A stretch of DNA of 11,957 nt, taken from an uncultured Parvimonas sp. GTDB lineage: Bacteria; Bacillota; Clostridia; Tissierellales; Peptoniphilaceae. The notes below the pieces were generated by a model that saw only the letters and a list, made by a program, of their open reading frames with translations, had not been told where the DNA came from and ran no database searches. Location of the stretch: NCBI GenBank assembly GCA_902470455.1, contig CABRGI010000009.1, positions 1 through 11,957 of the forward strand. The letters run 5' to 3'. Position numbers and translations under genes: made by a program. Of the stretch, positions 6,070 through 11,957 are shown piece after piece. How positions within the stretch are numbered: the first letter of the stretch is position 1; each line of letters begins with the position of its first letter.

Positions 6070-7470
6070 TTATTTTGCAGGTGCACTATGGATTGATTTT
6101 CCTTCTAATTGGTGAATAGCTTCCATAAATGCTTCTGATAGAGTTGGGTGAGCGTGAATCATCTTACCTATTGATTCAACTCCCATATCATTTGCCATAG
6201 CAACTGTTCCTTCATGAATTAAGTCATTAGCATGAGGTCCGATAATATGGATACCTAAAATTTTCTTTAAGTCTTCAGTTGCAATAACTTTTACAAAACC
6301 ATCAGCTTCTCCTAATGAAACAGCTTTACCATTTCCACTGAACATAAATTTACTCTTAACATAAGGAATGTTTTGAGCAATAACTTCTTCTTCAGTTAAA
6401 CCAACTTGAGCAACTTCCGGTAAAGTAAATGTACAAGCAGGAACAATATCTAAATTAATTTCAGGATGTTCTCCCATTAATTTTTCAACAACATGAATTG
6501 CTTGAGCACTTGCAACGTGAGCAAGTTGAACATTTCCATAAACAACGTCCCCAATAGCATAAATATGGTCAACATTTGTCTTGAATCCTTTATCAGTAAC
6601 TACAGCTCCTCTTTCAGTAACAACACCAGCCTTTTCGATTTCTAATCCGTCGATATTAGCTTTTCTTCCAGTTGCTAAAAGAACCATTGTACCTTCAGCT
6701 TCTTCAACTTTATCTTTGTCAACTCTCTTAGCTGTAACTTTTAATTTTCCGTTTTCTTGAGTAATTTCACTAGCACGAACTTTATTTACAATCTTAATTC
6801 CTGCTTTTTTGAAAATACTTGGAATTCTCTTTTGAATTTCTCCATCAGTTGCAGGTAAAACACCGTTAGTCATTACAGTTACTTTTGAACCGAATTGAGC
6901 ATAAATACTTGCGAATTCCATTCCGATAACTCCACCACCAACAACTATAAGTTCTTCAGGAATTTCTTTTAAATCTAAGAACTCATCACTAGTAATTACA
7001 TTAGGTAAATCAGTTCCTGCAATTGGTGGAACACTTGGTTTAGAACCTGTAGCAATAATTATGTAATCAGCTGTTACATCTTTTTCTGAACCATCATTTA
7101 ATTTAACATGAATTGTATGTGGATCAACAAAAGAACCAAAACCTTTTAGGTATTCAATATTTGGATAAGAACCAATTAAAAATTCTACCCCACCTACGAT
7201 TTTTTCAACAACTTCGCATTTTCTTTCATTAAGTCTTATTGGATCAATTTTACATTCGTCCATAAGTAAGCCAAATTCTGCTTTTCTATGAATATTTTCC
7301 ATAATTTCAGCATTTTTCCAAAGTGTTTTTGTAGGGATACATCCTCTATTTAAACAAGTACCACCTGGTCTGTCAGCCTCAATAAGTACAACTTCTGCTC
7401 CCATTTGTGCAGCTCTAATCGCAGCCTCATATCCTCCTGGGCCTGCTCCAATAACAGCTATTTTAGTCAT
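6070..7470 (-). CDS. lpdA: Dihydrolipoamide dehydrogenase (E3 / L-protein)
   Basis: This FAD flavoenzyme re-oxidises protein-bound dihydrolipoamide with NAD+, as E3 of 2-oxoacid dehydrogenases or L-protein of glycine cleavage. The 466-residue product begins with the FAD-binding MTKIAVIGAGPGGYEAAIRA. The redox disulfide is in GGTCLNRGCIPTK (C39 and C44), the NAD-binding fold in VVGGGVIGMEFASIYAQFG, the second FAD motif in YAIGDV, and the catalytic His-Glu pair in HPTLSE (H441, E446). The start is the ATG at 7468-7470, because GGAG lies eight bases upstream. The in-frame GTG at 7477-7479 nearly touches the ribosome binding site and is rejected. There is no N-terminal lipoyl domain and no partner E1/E2 or gcv gene in the window. 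It has its own promoter and terminator, so it appears monocistronic. The partner complex cannot be named. Confidence 0.95.
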   Translation of the reverse strand: MTKIAVIGAGPGGYEAAIRAAQMGAEVVLIEADRPGGTCLNRGCIPTKTLWKNAEIMENIHRKAEFGLLMDECKIDPIRLNERKCEVVEKIVGGVEFLIGSYPNIEYLKGFGSFVDPHTIHVKLNDGSEKDVTADYIIIATGSKPSVPPIAGTDLPNVITSDEFLDLKEIPEELIVVGGGVIGMEFASIYAQFGSKVTVMTNGVLPATDGEIQKRIPSIFKKAGIKIVNKVRASEITQENGKLKVTAKRVDKDKVEEAEGTMVLLATGRKANIDGLEIEKAGVVTERGAVVTDKGFKTNVDHIYAIGDVVYGNVQLAHVASAQAIHVVEKLMGEHPEINLDIVPACTFTLPEVAQVGLTEEEVIAQNIPYVKSKFMFSGNGKAVSLGEADGFVKVIATEDLKKILGIHIIGPHANDLIHEGTVAMANDMGVESIGKMIHAHPTLSEAFMEAIHQLEGKSIHSAPAK

Positions 7471-7511
7471 AAAACACACTCCTTAATAAATTTTTTAAGT
7501 TTTCACTCACT

Positions 7512-7558
7512 AAAATTATATATCAAAAAATCTTTTTTTTCAAGTTTTTAGATAAAAT
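7512..7558. repeat. Direct repeat copy 1 (promoter block upstream of lpdA)
   Basis: On the plus strand this block begins ATTATATATCAAAAA, then a T-run, CAAGTTT and TA-ATAAA. The same order occurs at 8163-8207 with only a handful of changes by eye. The two copies lie about 650 bp apart and each contains a complete TTGAAA/TATAAT promoter. Confidence 0.6.
7515..7543 (-). promoter_or_regulatory. Promoter of lpdA
   Basis: On the minus strand TTGAAA (7538-7543), a 17-bp spacer and a perfect TATAAT (7515-7520) lie about 45 bp before the lpdA start. The spacer is A8/T6-rich. The block from about 7514 to 7558 is nearly repeated at 8165-8207. Confidence 0.8.
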
Positions 7559-7614
7559 AGTTTTCACATTTAATAAAAAATATAAAACCAACTAAAAAAC
7601 TCGGATTTTGATAT

Positions 7615-7651
7615 TAAAAAACACAAAAACCTAGTTTATAATAAATACTAG
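7615..7651 (-). terminator. Weak intrinsic terminator after the small membrane gene
   Basis: On the minus strand CTAGT/ACTAG (7647-7651 with 7631-7635) forms a short stem with an AT loop, followed by GTTTTTGTGTTTTTT. The stem is short, but the T-rich tail and the place, 11 nt after the proposed original stop at 7662, support it. Confidence 0.45.
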
Positions 7652-7661
7652 TTGGCCAATA

Positions 7662-7754
7662 CTAATTAATATTATATTTTTGAAACCATTTTAACAAATT
7701 ATCACTAGACAGCTCATCATATTCTTTATCATAACTACCTCTTATAATATCTTT
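7662..7754 (-). pseudogene. Probable frameshifted C-terminal tail of the small membrane protein
   Basis: Reading the minus strand one frame off the end of the 78-residue gene gives KDIIRGSYDKEYDEL, then SSDNLLKWFQKYNIN and a TAG at 7662-7664. This is 30 codons of charged, aromatic, protein-like sequence with no start codon near its beginning, directly overlapping the hydrophobic gene's end (RKIL). One extra A in the AAA run at 7752-7754 would join them as FRKDIIRGSYDKEYDEL and give a protein of about 107 residues with two membrane helices and a soluble tail. I do not recognise the family. A chance open frame of 30 codons cannot be excluded. Confidence 0.5.
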
Positions 7755-7978
7755 CTAAATATTACAAATAAAATAGACATTAAAACTATAATCAATCCAT
7801 GAATTATAGATGTAAATAAAGATATATCAGTTGTCGTAATGATAGTCAAAACTATTGAAATAAATTCAATAGAAAACTCTATAATAATTTTTATATCTTT
7901 TGTTTTTTCTATGTAAAAATAGATTAAAACACCATCTATAACTACTAGTAAAAACATCAAAATTTCTAAACTAATCAT
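7742..7978 (-). CDS. Small two-helix membrane protein, unknown function, probably truncated by a frameshift
   Basis: The 78-residue product is hydrophobic, with one helix near residues 3-22 (LEILMFLLVVIDGVLIYFY), a short charged turn (EKTKDIK), a second hydrophobic stretch of about 31-48 and a third near 55-75, and it ends RKIL. I do not recognise a family. No Shine-Dalgarno lies before its ATG. The ATG comes only 3 nt after the stop of a 28-residue peptide gene that has an excellent one, so translation is likely coupled to that gene. The stop seems to be premature: a soluble tail continues in another frame. It lies between the peptide gene and lpdA, beside five CPBP protease homologues. Function is open. 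Confidence 0.55.
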   Translation of the reverse strand: MISLEILMFLLVVIDGVLIYFYIEKTKDIKIIIEFSIEFISIVLTIITTTDISLFTSIIHGLIIVLMSILFVIFRKIL

Positions 7979-7981
7979 ATA

Positions 7982-8068
7982 TTAAACATTTTGAAAAAAA
8001 GGCAAACTCATAACTGTAAATGATAAACAAATACATATGGCAACAATTAAACTGAAAATTTTTTTCAT
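7982..8068 (-). CDS. 28-residue hydrophobic peptide with a strong ribosome binding site
   Basis: On the minus strand AGGAGG (8076-8081) lies seven bases before an ATG (8066-8068). The frame reads MKKIFSLIVAICICLSFT, then VMSLPFFQNV and TAA (7982-7984). The product has a basic start (KK) and a hydrophobic core of about 20 residues with two cysteines, like a bare signal peptide or a single-helix membrane peptide. A promoter with a perfect TATAAT lies about 100 bp upstream. It is the first gene of a two-gene unit with the small membrane protein. It could be a secreted-peptide precursor, a small membrane-acting toxin or regulator, or a leader that couples translation. No family is recognised. The ribosome binding site and promoter make expression likely, but the role is unknown. 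Confidence 0.62.
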   Translation of the reverse strand: MKKIFSLIVAICICLSFTVMSLPFFQNV

Positions 8069-8162
8069 AACATATCCTCCTACAAAACTATTTCTAAAAT
8101 ACAACAACTAATAAATATGTTACAACACAAACAAATAAAACTATTTAATTGAACTTATCATA

Positions 8163-8207
8163 TATATTATATATCAAAAATACTTTTTTTCAAGTTTCTA
8201 AATAAAT
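8163..8207. repeat. Direct repeat copy 2 (promoter block upstream of the small peptide)
   Basis: Near copy of the block at 7512-7558: ATTATATATCAAAAA, a seven-T run, CAAGTTT, then TAAATAAA on the plus strand. Only single-base changes and run-length differences are seen by eye. Confidence 0.6.
8166..8193 (-). promoter_or_regulatory. Promoter of the small-peptide cassette
   Basis: On the minus strand TTGAAA (8188-8193), a 16-bp spacer and TATAAT (8166-8171) precede the 28-residue peptide gene by about 100 bp. It is a near copy of the lpdA promoter. The stretch 8069-8282 holds only this promoter and an AT-rich leader of about 90 nt; I see no terminator after the adjacent CPBP gene. Confidence 0.72.
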
Positions 8208-8282
8208 TTTACTATATTTGCAATAAACTATTTCAAAGCACTTACATTTGAACAAAGTAATTCATAATCAATATAAATAATT

Positions 8283-8990
8283 TTATAAAACACTTGTCTT
8301 TACGATAAATGAAAGTATTACAATACCTGTACTAAATACGATATGTCCAATTATTGCACTTTCTATTCTTTTTGTCTTTAAATAAACATATCCAAAAGTT
8401 AAGGAGATAATCACCGCCTGTACTACTATAGGAAGTGTATGTTTTATATTTATAAGTGCAAACAATATTCCTGCTAAACAAGCCGGTGTGAATAATCGTA
8501 CAAATTTGTATCCACCTTCATATAAATCATATAAAAAGCCGAATATTACATTTCTATAAACTATTTCAGTTACAAAAGGAATTATAAATACCATATTTAT
8601 CAAAGCAATTTTATTATTAGAAACTACATTTTTAATTCTAATAAATTCCCCTGTCATATCATAAGGATAACCTAAAAATCCTAAAATTTTAAATAAAATT
8701 TGAATTACAACTAATAAAACTATCCCTGAACATGCCCCAATCAAAATAGATTTTAATAAAGATTCCTTTTTGCCATCTCTAGATATTGAATTTGTAGGGA
8801 ATTTTTTGCATAATAAATATACTAAAACTCCAAAAATCAAAAGTAAAACCATATTTATATTTATCAAATTCTTAATCACAAATTCTGATTTTAAATACTT
8901 ATTTGCCAATGTAGGAAATCTTGAAATTCCTAAAAAATACACTAATGATATCAACAATGATACAATAAAATTTTTTGTCTTAACACTCAT
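8283..8990 (-). CDS. CPBP-family membrane protein with degenerate catalytic motifs
   Basis: A 235-residue multi-helix protein of the CPBP (Abi/CAAX protease-like) family. The fold signature is clear around TEIVYRNVIFGFLYDLYEGG (141-160), as in its neighbours. The three catalytic motifs are all altered. EExxxR is TEIVYR (T141 instead of Glu), FxxxH is FALIN (N181 instead of His; a His occurs at 184), and HxxxN is HIVFS (S220 instead of Asn). Active relatives use these Glu and His residues in the membrane for proteolysis. This copy may be inactive and act as a binding or immunity protein, or it may use shifted residues. AGGAGG precedes the ATG. It lies 83 bp after the next CPBP gene and is the most divergent of the five. 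No terminator follows before the peptide promoter. Confidence 0.82.
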   Translation of the reverse strand: MSVKTKNFIVSLLISLVYFLGISRFPTLANKYLKSEFVIKNLININMVLLLIFGVLVYLLCKKFPTNSISRDGKKESLLKSILIGACSGIVLLVVIQILFKILGFLGYPYDMTGEFIRIKNVVSNNKIALINMVFIIPFVTEIVYRNVIFGFLYDLYEGGYKFVRLFTPACLAGILFALINIKHTLPIVVQAVIISLTFGYVYLKTKRIESAIIGHIVFSTGIVILSFIVKTSVL

Positions 8991-9073
8991 AACTTCCTCC
9001 TAGGATCAATTCCGCTTAGTACTAACAAAAGCTCTAAAATTTTTATTTTATAATAAATTTTTTTATGTTTAAA

Positions 9074-9793
9074 TTAGAAAAAAACATTCCTAATTATTAA
9101 AAATACATTAATTAAAACATGAACTGTTATAGAAGCACTGATTCTCTTAGTATACAAATATATAGAAGAAAAAGATATTCCATAAATTATATATTGAATC
9201 ATAGCTAGATGAAAAACACCATCATGTATTGAGCCGAAAATTATTGATGATAGTATTACAGATGTTATTATCCTAATGTATTTATTAGAACCCGAATGTA
9301 AATCATACAAATATCCAAATAGTATTCGTCTATACATCATTTCTTCATATATACTCACCAAAGACATCGAAAATAAACTTACAAAAAAATTAAGTCTTTC
9401 AGCACCTCTAACATTTTTTGCATTCAAACTATAAATCTCAAGTTTGAAAATGCTTTCAATGTACAAAGCAAAATATATAATCAACATAGTAAAAACAAAA
9501 ACTAAAATTGAAATAATTATAGATTTTTTTAAGTTCATTTTTTCTGAACTATCTATAGAATTTAATTTTCCCTCAAATACATACTTTATAATCAAAAATA
9601 TTATACAATTCCCAAATAGGCAACAAATCCCACCAACAAAGAAATTATTTACAATTGGATTTTCAAAAAATTTAAAAACCAATATTTTCCCAGAAAATAA
9701 AGAATTTAAAATTTTCTGCCTAAAGATAAATTCAAAAAATAGAAACATTAAAGCAGGAAAAATCCACTTTTTAAAGTTTTTTACATTTACCAT
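9074..9793 (-). CDS. CPBP-family intramembrane metalloprotease, tandem copy
   Basis: A 239-residue membrane protein of the CPBP/Abi family. Intact motifs are EEMMYR (E150, E151, R155), FGSIH (F186, H190) and HVLIN (H225, N229). Relatives cleave peptides or prenylated proteins within the membrane, and some give bacteriocin self-immunity or affect peptide signalling. The start is the ATG at 9791-9793, because AGGAGG lies five bases upstream and the protein then begins NVKNFKKW like the next two copies. An in-frame ATG at 9865 would overlap the previous gene and lacks this support. Like its neighbours it has a GKLNSID segment before the core and the array-specific HDGVFH after motif 2. It starts 61 bp after the stop of the 9855-10580 copy, so it is probably in one operon. 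Substrate unknown. Confidence 0.88.
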   Translation of the reverse strand: MVNVKNFKKWIFPALMFLFFEFIFRQKILNSLFSGKILVFKFFENPIVNNFFVGGICCLFGNCIIFLIIKYVFEGKLNSIDSSEKMNLKKSIIISILVFVFTMLIIYFALYIESIFKLEIYSLNAKNVRGAERLNFFVSLFSMSLVSIYEEMMYRRILFGYLYDLHSGSNKYIRIITSVILSSIIFGSIHDGVFHLAMIQYIIYGISFSSIYLYTKRISASITVHVLINVFLIIRNVFF

Positions 9794-9854
9794 AATTTCC
9801 TCCTTTGCAATTTTTTTAAAATATGAATTATATTTTTCTAAAAAATTATTATAA

Positions 9855-10580
9855 TTAAATTCCAAAAATATCCATAATAGCTAAAAACAAGTTATTTAGA
9901 ACATGCACCGTCATAGATGCAGAAATTCTTTTTGTATAAAAATATACACTAGAGAAAATTATTCCATATATTACATAATAAATCATAGCAAGATGAAAAA
10001 CTCCATCATGTGTTGCTCCAAAAATTACTGAAGACATCAGAACTGATGTTACAAATCTTACATATTTATTACATCCTGAAAGTAAATCATATAAATATCC
10101 AAACAAAATTTTTCTATATACTATTTCCTCGAACATCGGTCCTGTAAAAACTGAAATAAAAACTGTAAATTTAGTATATTTTAAGGAATGTAAAATCATT
10201 TCAGAATTCTTACTTTTTATAACTACACCCAAAATATATGTTAAAAATTTACTGAATACAAAAAAGAATATTATAGTTAAAATCAAGATTACAACAGAAA
10301 ATAAAAAACTCTCTTTTAATCCTTTTTTCGAAGAAGCATCTATTGAATTAAATTTTCCATTATATATATACTTAGAAATTAACAACACAGATATAATTAT
10401 AAAAATATATCCTAATCCTTGAAATAAAATTACATCAAAAATATAATCTGCGGTCAATTTGAATTTGGCAATAAAAGGTATAATTTTTCTTCTAAAAATA
10501 AATTCACAAAAAACAAACATTAAAATAGGTAATATCCATTTTTTAAAGTTTTTTATATTTAATATATCTGTTTTTTCCAT
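9855..10580 (-). CDS. CPBP-family intramembrane metalloprotease, tandem copy
   Basis: A 241-residue membrane protein with all three CPBP motifs: EEIVYR (E151, E152, R156), FGATH (F187, H191) and HVLNN (H226, N230). It begins MEKTDILNIKNFKKWILPIL, almost the same as the 10639-11316 copy, and shares SGCNKYVRF, HDGVFHLAMI and YTKRISAS with the 9074-9793 copy. The start is the ATG at 10578-10580 with AAGGAG upstream. An in-frame ATG at 10667 would add 29 residues overlapping the previous gene and is rejected. It begins 58 bp after that gene's stop. The likely role is cleavage of, or protection against, a membrane peptide, by analogy with the family only. Confidence 0.88.
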   Translation of the reverse strand: MEKTDILNIKNFKKWILPILMFVFCEFIFRRKIIPFIAKFKLTADYIFDVILFQGLGYIFIIISVLLISKYIYNGKFNSIDASSKKGLKESFLFSVVILILTIIFFFVFSKFLTYILGVVIKSKNSEMILHSLKYTKFTVFISVFTGPMFEEIVYRKILFGYLYDLLSGCNKYVRFVTSVLMSSVIFGATHDGVFHLAMIYYVIYGIIFSSVYFYTKRISASMTVHVLNNLFLAIMDIFGI

Positions 10581-10638
10581 AATTTTCTCCTTTGCTCTTA
10601 ACCCTGTAAATTTTATTTCTATATAAGCTTTTAAAAAA

Positions 10639-11316
10639 TTAAAAAAGATTATGTAAAATATGGACAATAATAGGTGAAGATAATCTTTTAGTATAAATAT
10701 ATAAACCGGATAAAATCATACCGGAAGTAACATAATATAGCATATAAGGATGGAAAACCCCATTATGTATAGAACCGAATACTATGGATGATACAATTGT
10801 TGCAGTAATAAATCTAATATATTTATTACATCCTGAATGTAAATCATATAAGCATCCAAATAATATTTGTCTAAACACAATCTCTTCAAATATAGGAGCT
10901 ACAAATACGCTATCAAAATTTCTATAAATACTAACTTCTTTTGCTGTTTTTATAGCATTATCATTAATGCTATTAACATTTCCGAATACATTATACACAA
11001 TAACGGAGATAATCTTATCAAGGTAAAGACTAATTACAAATACTACTACTGAAATCAGTACTGATTTTAGTAAATTCATTTTTTTAGAATCATCTATCGA
11101 ATTAAATTTATCCTTATATACAAAATGAATTAAACATATAAAGAAAAGTATTAATATGATATGAGCAAAAAAATGTATAAATGAAAAATCCTTTGTCCCA
11201 TATTTTATAAAAAGTTTTTTAGATATTTTGCTATAACATTCATAAACTAAAAACATCAAAATCGGCAATATCCACTTTTTAAAGTTTTTAGTGTTTAATA
11301 TAGTAGTTTTTTCCAT
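10639..11316 (-). CDS. CPBP-family intramembrane metalloprotease, tandem copy with a short C-terminus
   Basis: A 225-residue membrane protein with EEIVFR (E144, E145, R149), FGSIH (F180, H184) and HILHN (H219, N223). It begins MEKTTILNTKNFKKWILPIL, matching the 9855-10580 copy, and shares FNSIDDSKKMNLLKS and SGCNKYIRFIT with the array. It ends two residues after the motif-3 Asn (HNLF), about 10 residues earlier than the other two copies, and a T-run sits right at the stop. The last helix is therefore shortened, and an indel in the run is possible. AGGAG precedes the ATG. A weak promoter candidate lies just upstream, otherwise it is downstream in an operon with the 11395 gene. Confidence 0.87.
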   Translation of the reverse strand: MEKTTILNTKNFKKWILPILMFLVYECYSKISKKLFIKYGTKDFSFIHFFAHIILILFFICLIHFVYKDKFNSIDDSKKMNLLKSVLISVVVFVISLYLDKIISVIVYNVFGNVNSINDNAIKTAKEVSIYRNFDSVFVAPIFEEIVFRQILFGCLYDLHSGCNKYIRFITATIVSSIVFGSIHNGVFHPYMLYYVTSGMILSGLYIYTKRLSSPIIVHILHNLF

Positions 11317-11341
11317 AATTTTCTCCTATACAATATTTTTA

Positions 11342-11371
11342 AATATACTGTATTTTTCTAAACTCTATCAA
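11342..11371 (-). promoter_or_regulatory. Weak promoter candidate before the tandem CPBP trio
   Basis: On the minus strand TTGATA (11366-11371), an 18-bp spacer and TATATT (11342-11347) lie in the gap before the 10639-11316 gene. Chance matches are common in DNA this AT-rich, so this is only a candidate. Confidence 0.28.
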
Positions 11372-11394
11372 TAGAAACAATTAATTATAAACTT

Positions 11395-11957
11395 CTAATT
11401 CAAAAGAAACATATTTATCCCCATTCCTACAATATTTACACAATGATGTGTAAATCCTACGACATAAATATTTTTACAATATTTATATTGATATGATAAA
11501 ACAATTGACATAAAAACATATTGAATCATTCTATAGTCAAATAATCCCTCATGCAATATGCCAAATATTATTCCAGAAATTAAACTTGCAGTAAAAAATC
11601 TAACATATTTATCCGTTCCTTTAAAAACATCATATAAAGTTCCAAAAAAGTATCCTCTAAAAATAATTTCCTCTGCATATGCTGAAAATAAAGTAATAAA
11701 TACATAATTCAAATAAGTATATTGAAAAGCAAAATAATCTGTCTTACCATAACTATCACCTGATATTTTAAAATAATACAAAAGTTTAGTTAAGACAATT
11801 CCAAATACTATAATTAAAGTTAAGGAAATAATTACTGATAATATATATTTCTTCAGGTTTTTCATCTTAAATTTTTCACTGTTTTTTTCTATTGAATTTA
11901 CATTTCTCAAAAACAAACTAGAAAAAATTATAATTACATAAAGGGCTATCTCGTACT
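11395..11957 (-). CDS. CPBP-family intramembrane metalloprotease, partial (start lies beyond the right edge)
   Basis: The frame stays open to the window edge (YEIALYVIIIFSS before the TTG at 11914-11916), so this is a 3' part of 187 residues and not a gene starting at that TTG. Intact motifs are EEIIFR, FGILH and HHCVN. The core GYFFGTLYDVFKGTDKYVRFFTAS aligns with the other array members, and a NSIEKNSEKFKMKNLKK stretch matches their FNSID-KK-LKS linker. It is more divergent than the central trio: HEGLFD replaces HDGVFH after motif 2. It lies 78 bp upstream of the 10639-11316 gene and is probably co-transcribed with it. The substrate is unknown. Confidence 0.85.
   Translation of the reverse strand, partial: YEIALYVIIIFSSLFLRNVNSIEKNSEKFKMKNLKKYILSVIISLTLIIVFGIVLTKLLYYFKISGDSYGKTDYFAFQYTYLNYVFITLFSAYAEEIIFRGYFFGTLYDVFKGTDKYVRFFTASLISGIIFGILHEGLFDYRMIQYVFMSIVLSYQYKYCKNIYVVGFTHHCVNIVGMGINMFLLN

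Noticed and set aside
7700..7741. Short frame MIKNMMSCLVIIC after GAGG on the minus strand
   Set aside because: Only 13 codons; the alternative frame over the same bases gives a longer, protein-like tail that fits the preceding gene.
9016..9025. Perfect 10-bp palindrome TTAGTACTAA between two CPBP genes
   Set aside because: It may be an operator, but no convincing promoter lies beside it and a 10-bp AT-rich palindrome can arise by chance.
8770..11052. Plus-strand open frames at 8770-9003, 9444-9854 and 10867-11052
   Set aside because: They are antisense to CPBP genes with clear motifs; low-complexity Lys/Ile/Phe translations without ribosome binding sites.
1..11957. CRISPR arrays, tRNA or rRNA genes, insertion sequences, prophage genes
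   Set aside because: I saw no regularly spaced repeats, no tRNA-like clover-leaf, no transposase or integrase motifs, and no terminal inverted repeats with target duplications.

Overview
The window comes from a low-GC Gram-positive (Firmicutes-type) chromosome. The signs are strong AGGAGG ribosome binding sites, TTGACA/TATAAT-type promoters, many intrinsic terminators, the infC-rpmI-rplT order with an L20-type leader, and very A/T-biased codon use. An anaerobic coccus of the Peptoniphilaceae group (such as Parvimonas or Peptoniphilus) would fit, but that placement is inference. Every gene I can support lies on the minus strand, so the map reads from high to low coordinates.

Left part (1-1821): the 5' portion of a TrkH/KtrB-type potassium channel subunit runs off the left edge. 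Upstream of it in transcription order is the translation operon infC-rpmI-rplT (IF3, L35, L20). This operon has a strong extended -10 promoter, a leader of about 130 nt ending in an intrinsic terminator, and a visible competing antiterminator segment. That is the layout of the L20 autoregulatory leader. infC starts at a non-ATG codon (ATT), so an ATG/GTG/TTG gene finder would run the protein back through the attenuator.

Middle (1841-7543): a TDT-family (TehA/SLAC1-like) membrane transporter and a DUF169 protein, each followed or preceded by clear signals; the RNA-binding protein Tex, split by a one-base frameshift just before its S1 domain; and a dihydrolipoamide dehydrogenase with its own promoter and terminator. 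No partner E1/E2 or glycine-cleavage genes are in view.

Right part (7544-11957) looks accessory and more AT-rich. It begins with a small cassette. It holds a strong promoter that is a near copy of the lpdA promoter, an unlisted 28-residue hydrophobic peptide gene with a perfect ribosome binding site, and a coupled two-helix membrane protein whose C-terminal tail seems to be frameshifted. Upstream of this cassette are five consecutive CPBP (Abi/CAAX-type) intramembrane protease homologues. Three are close tandem copies, one is partial at the window edge, and the one nearest the peptide has lost residues in all three catalytic motifs. Together they resemble a peptide-processing or bacteriocin-immunity locus that has grown by tandem duplication; this role is inference.

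Two independent coding breaks (tex and the small membrane gene) can each be mended by adding one A to a short A-run, so sequencing error must be weighed against true gene decay.
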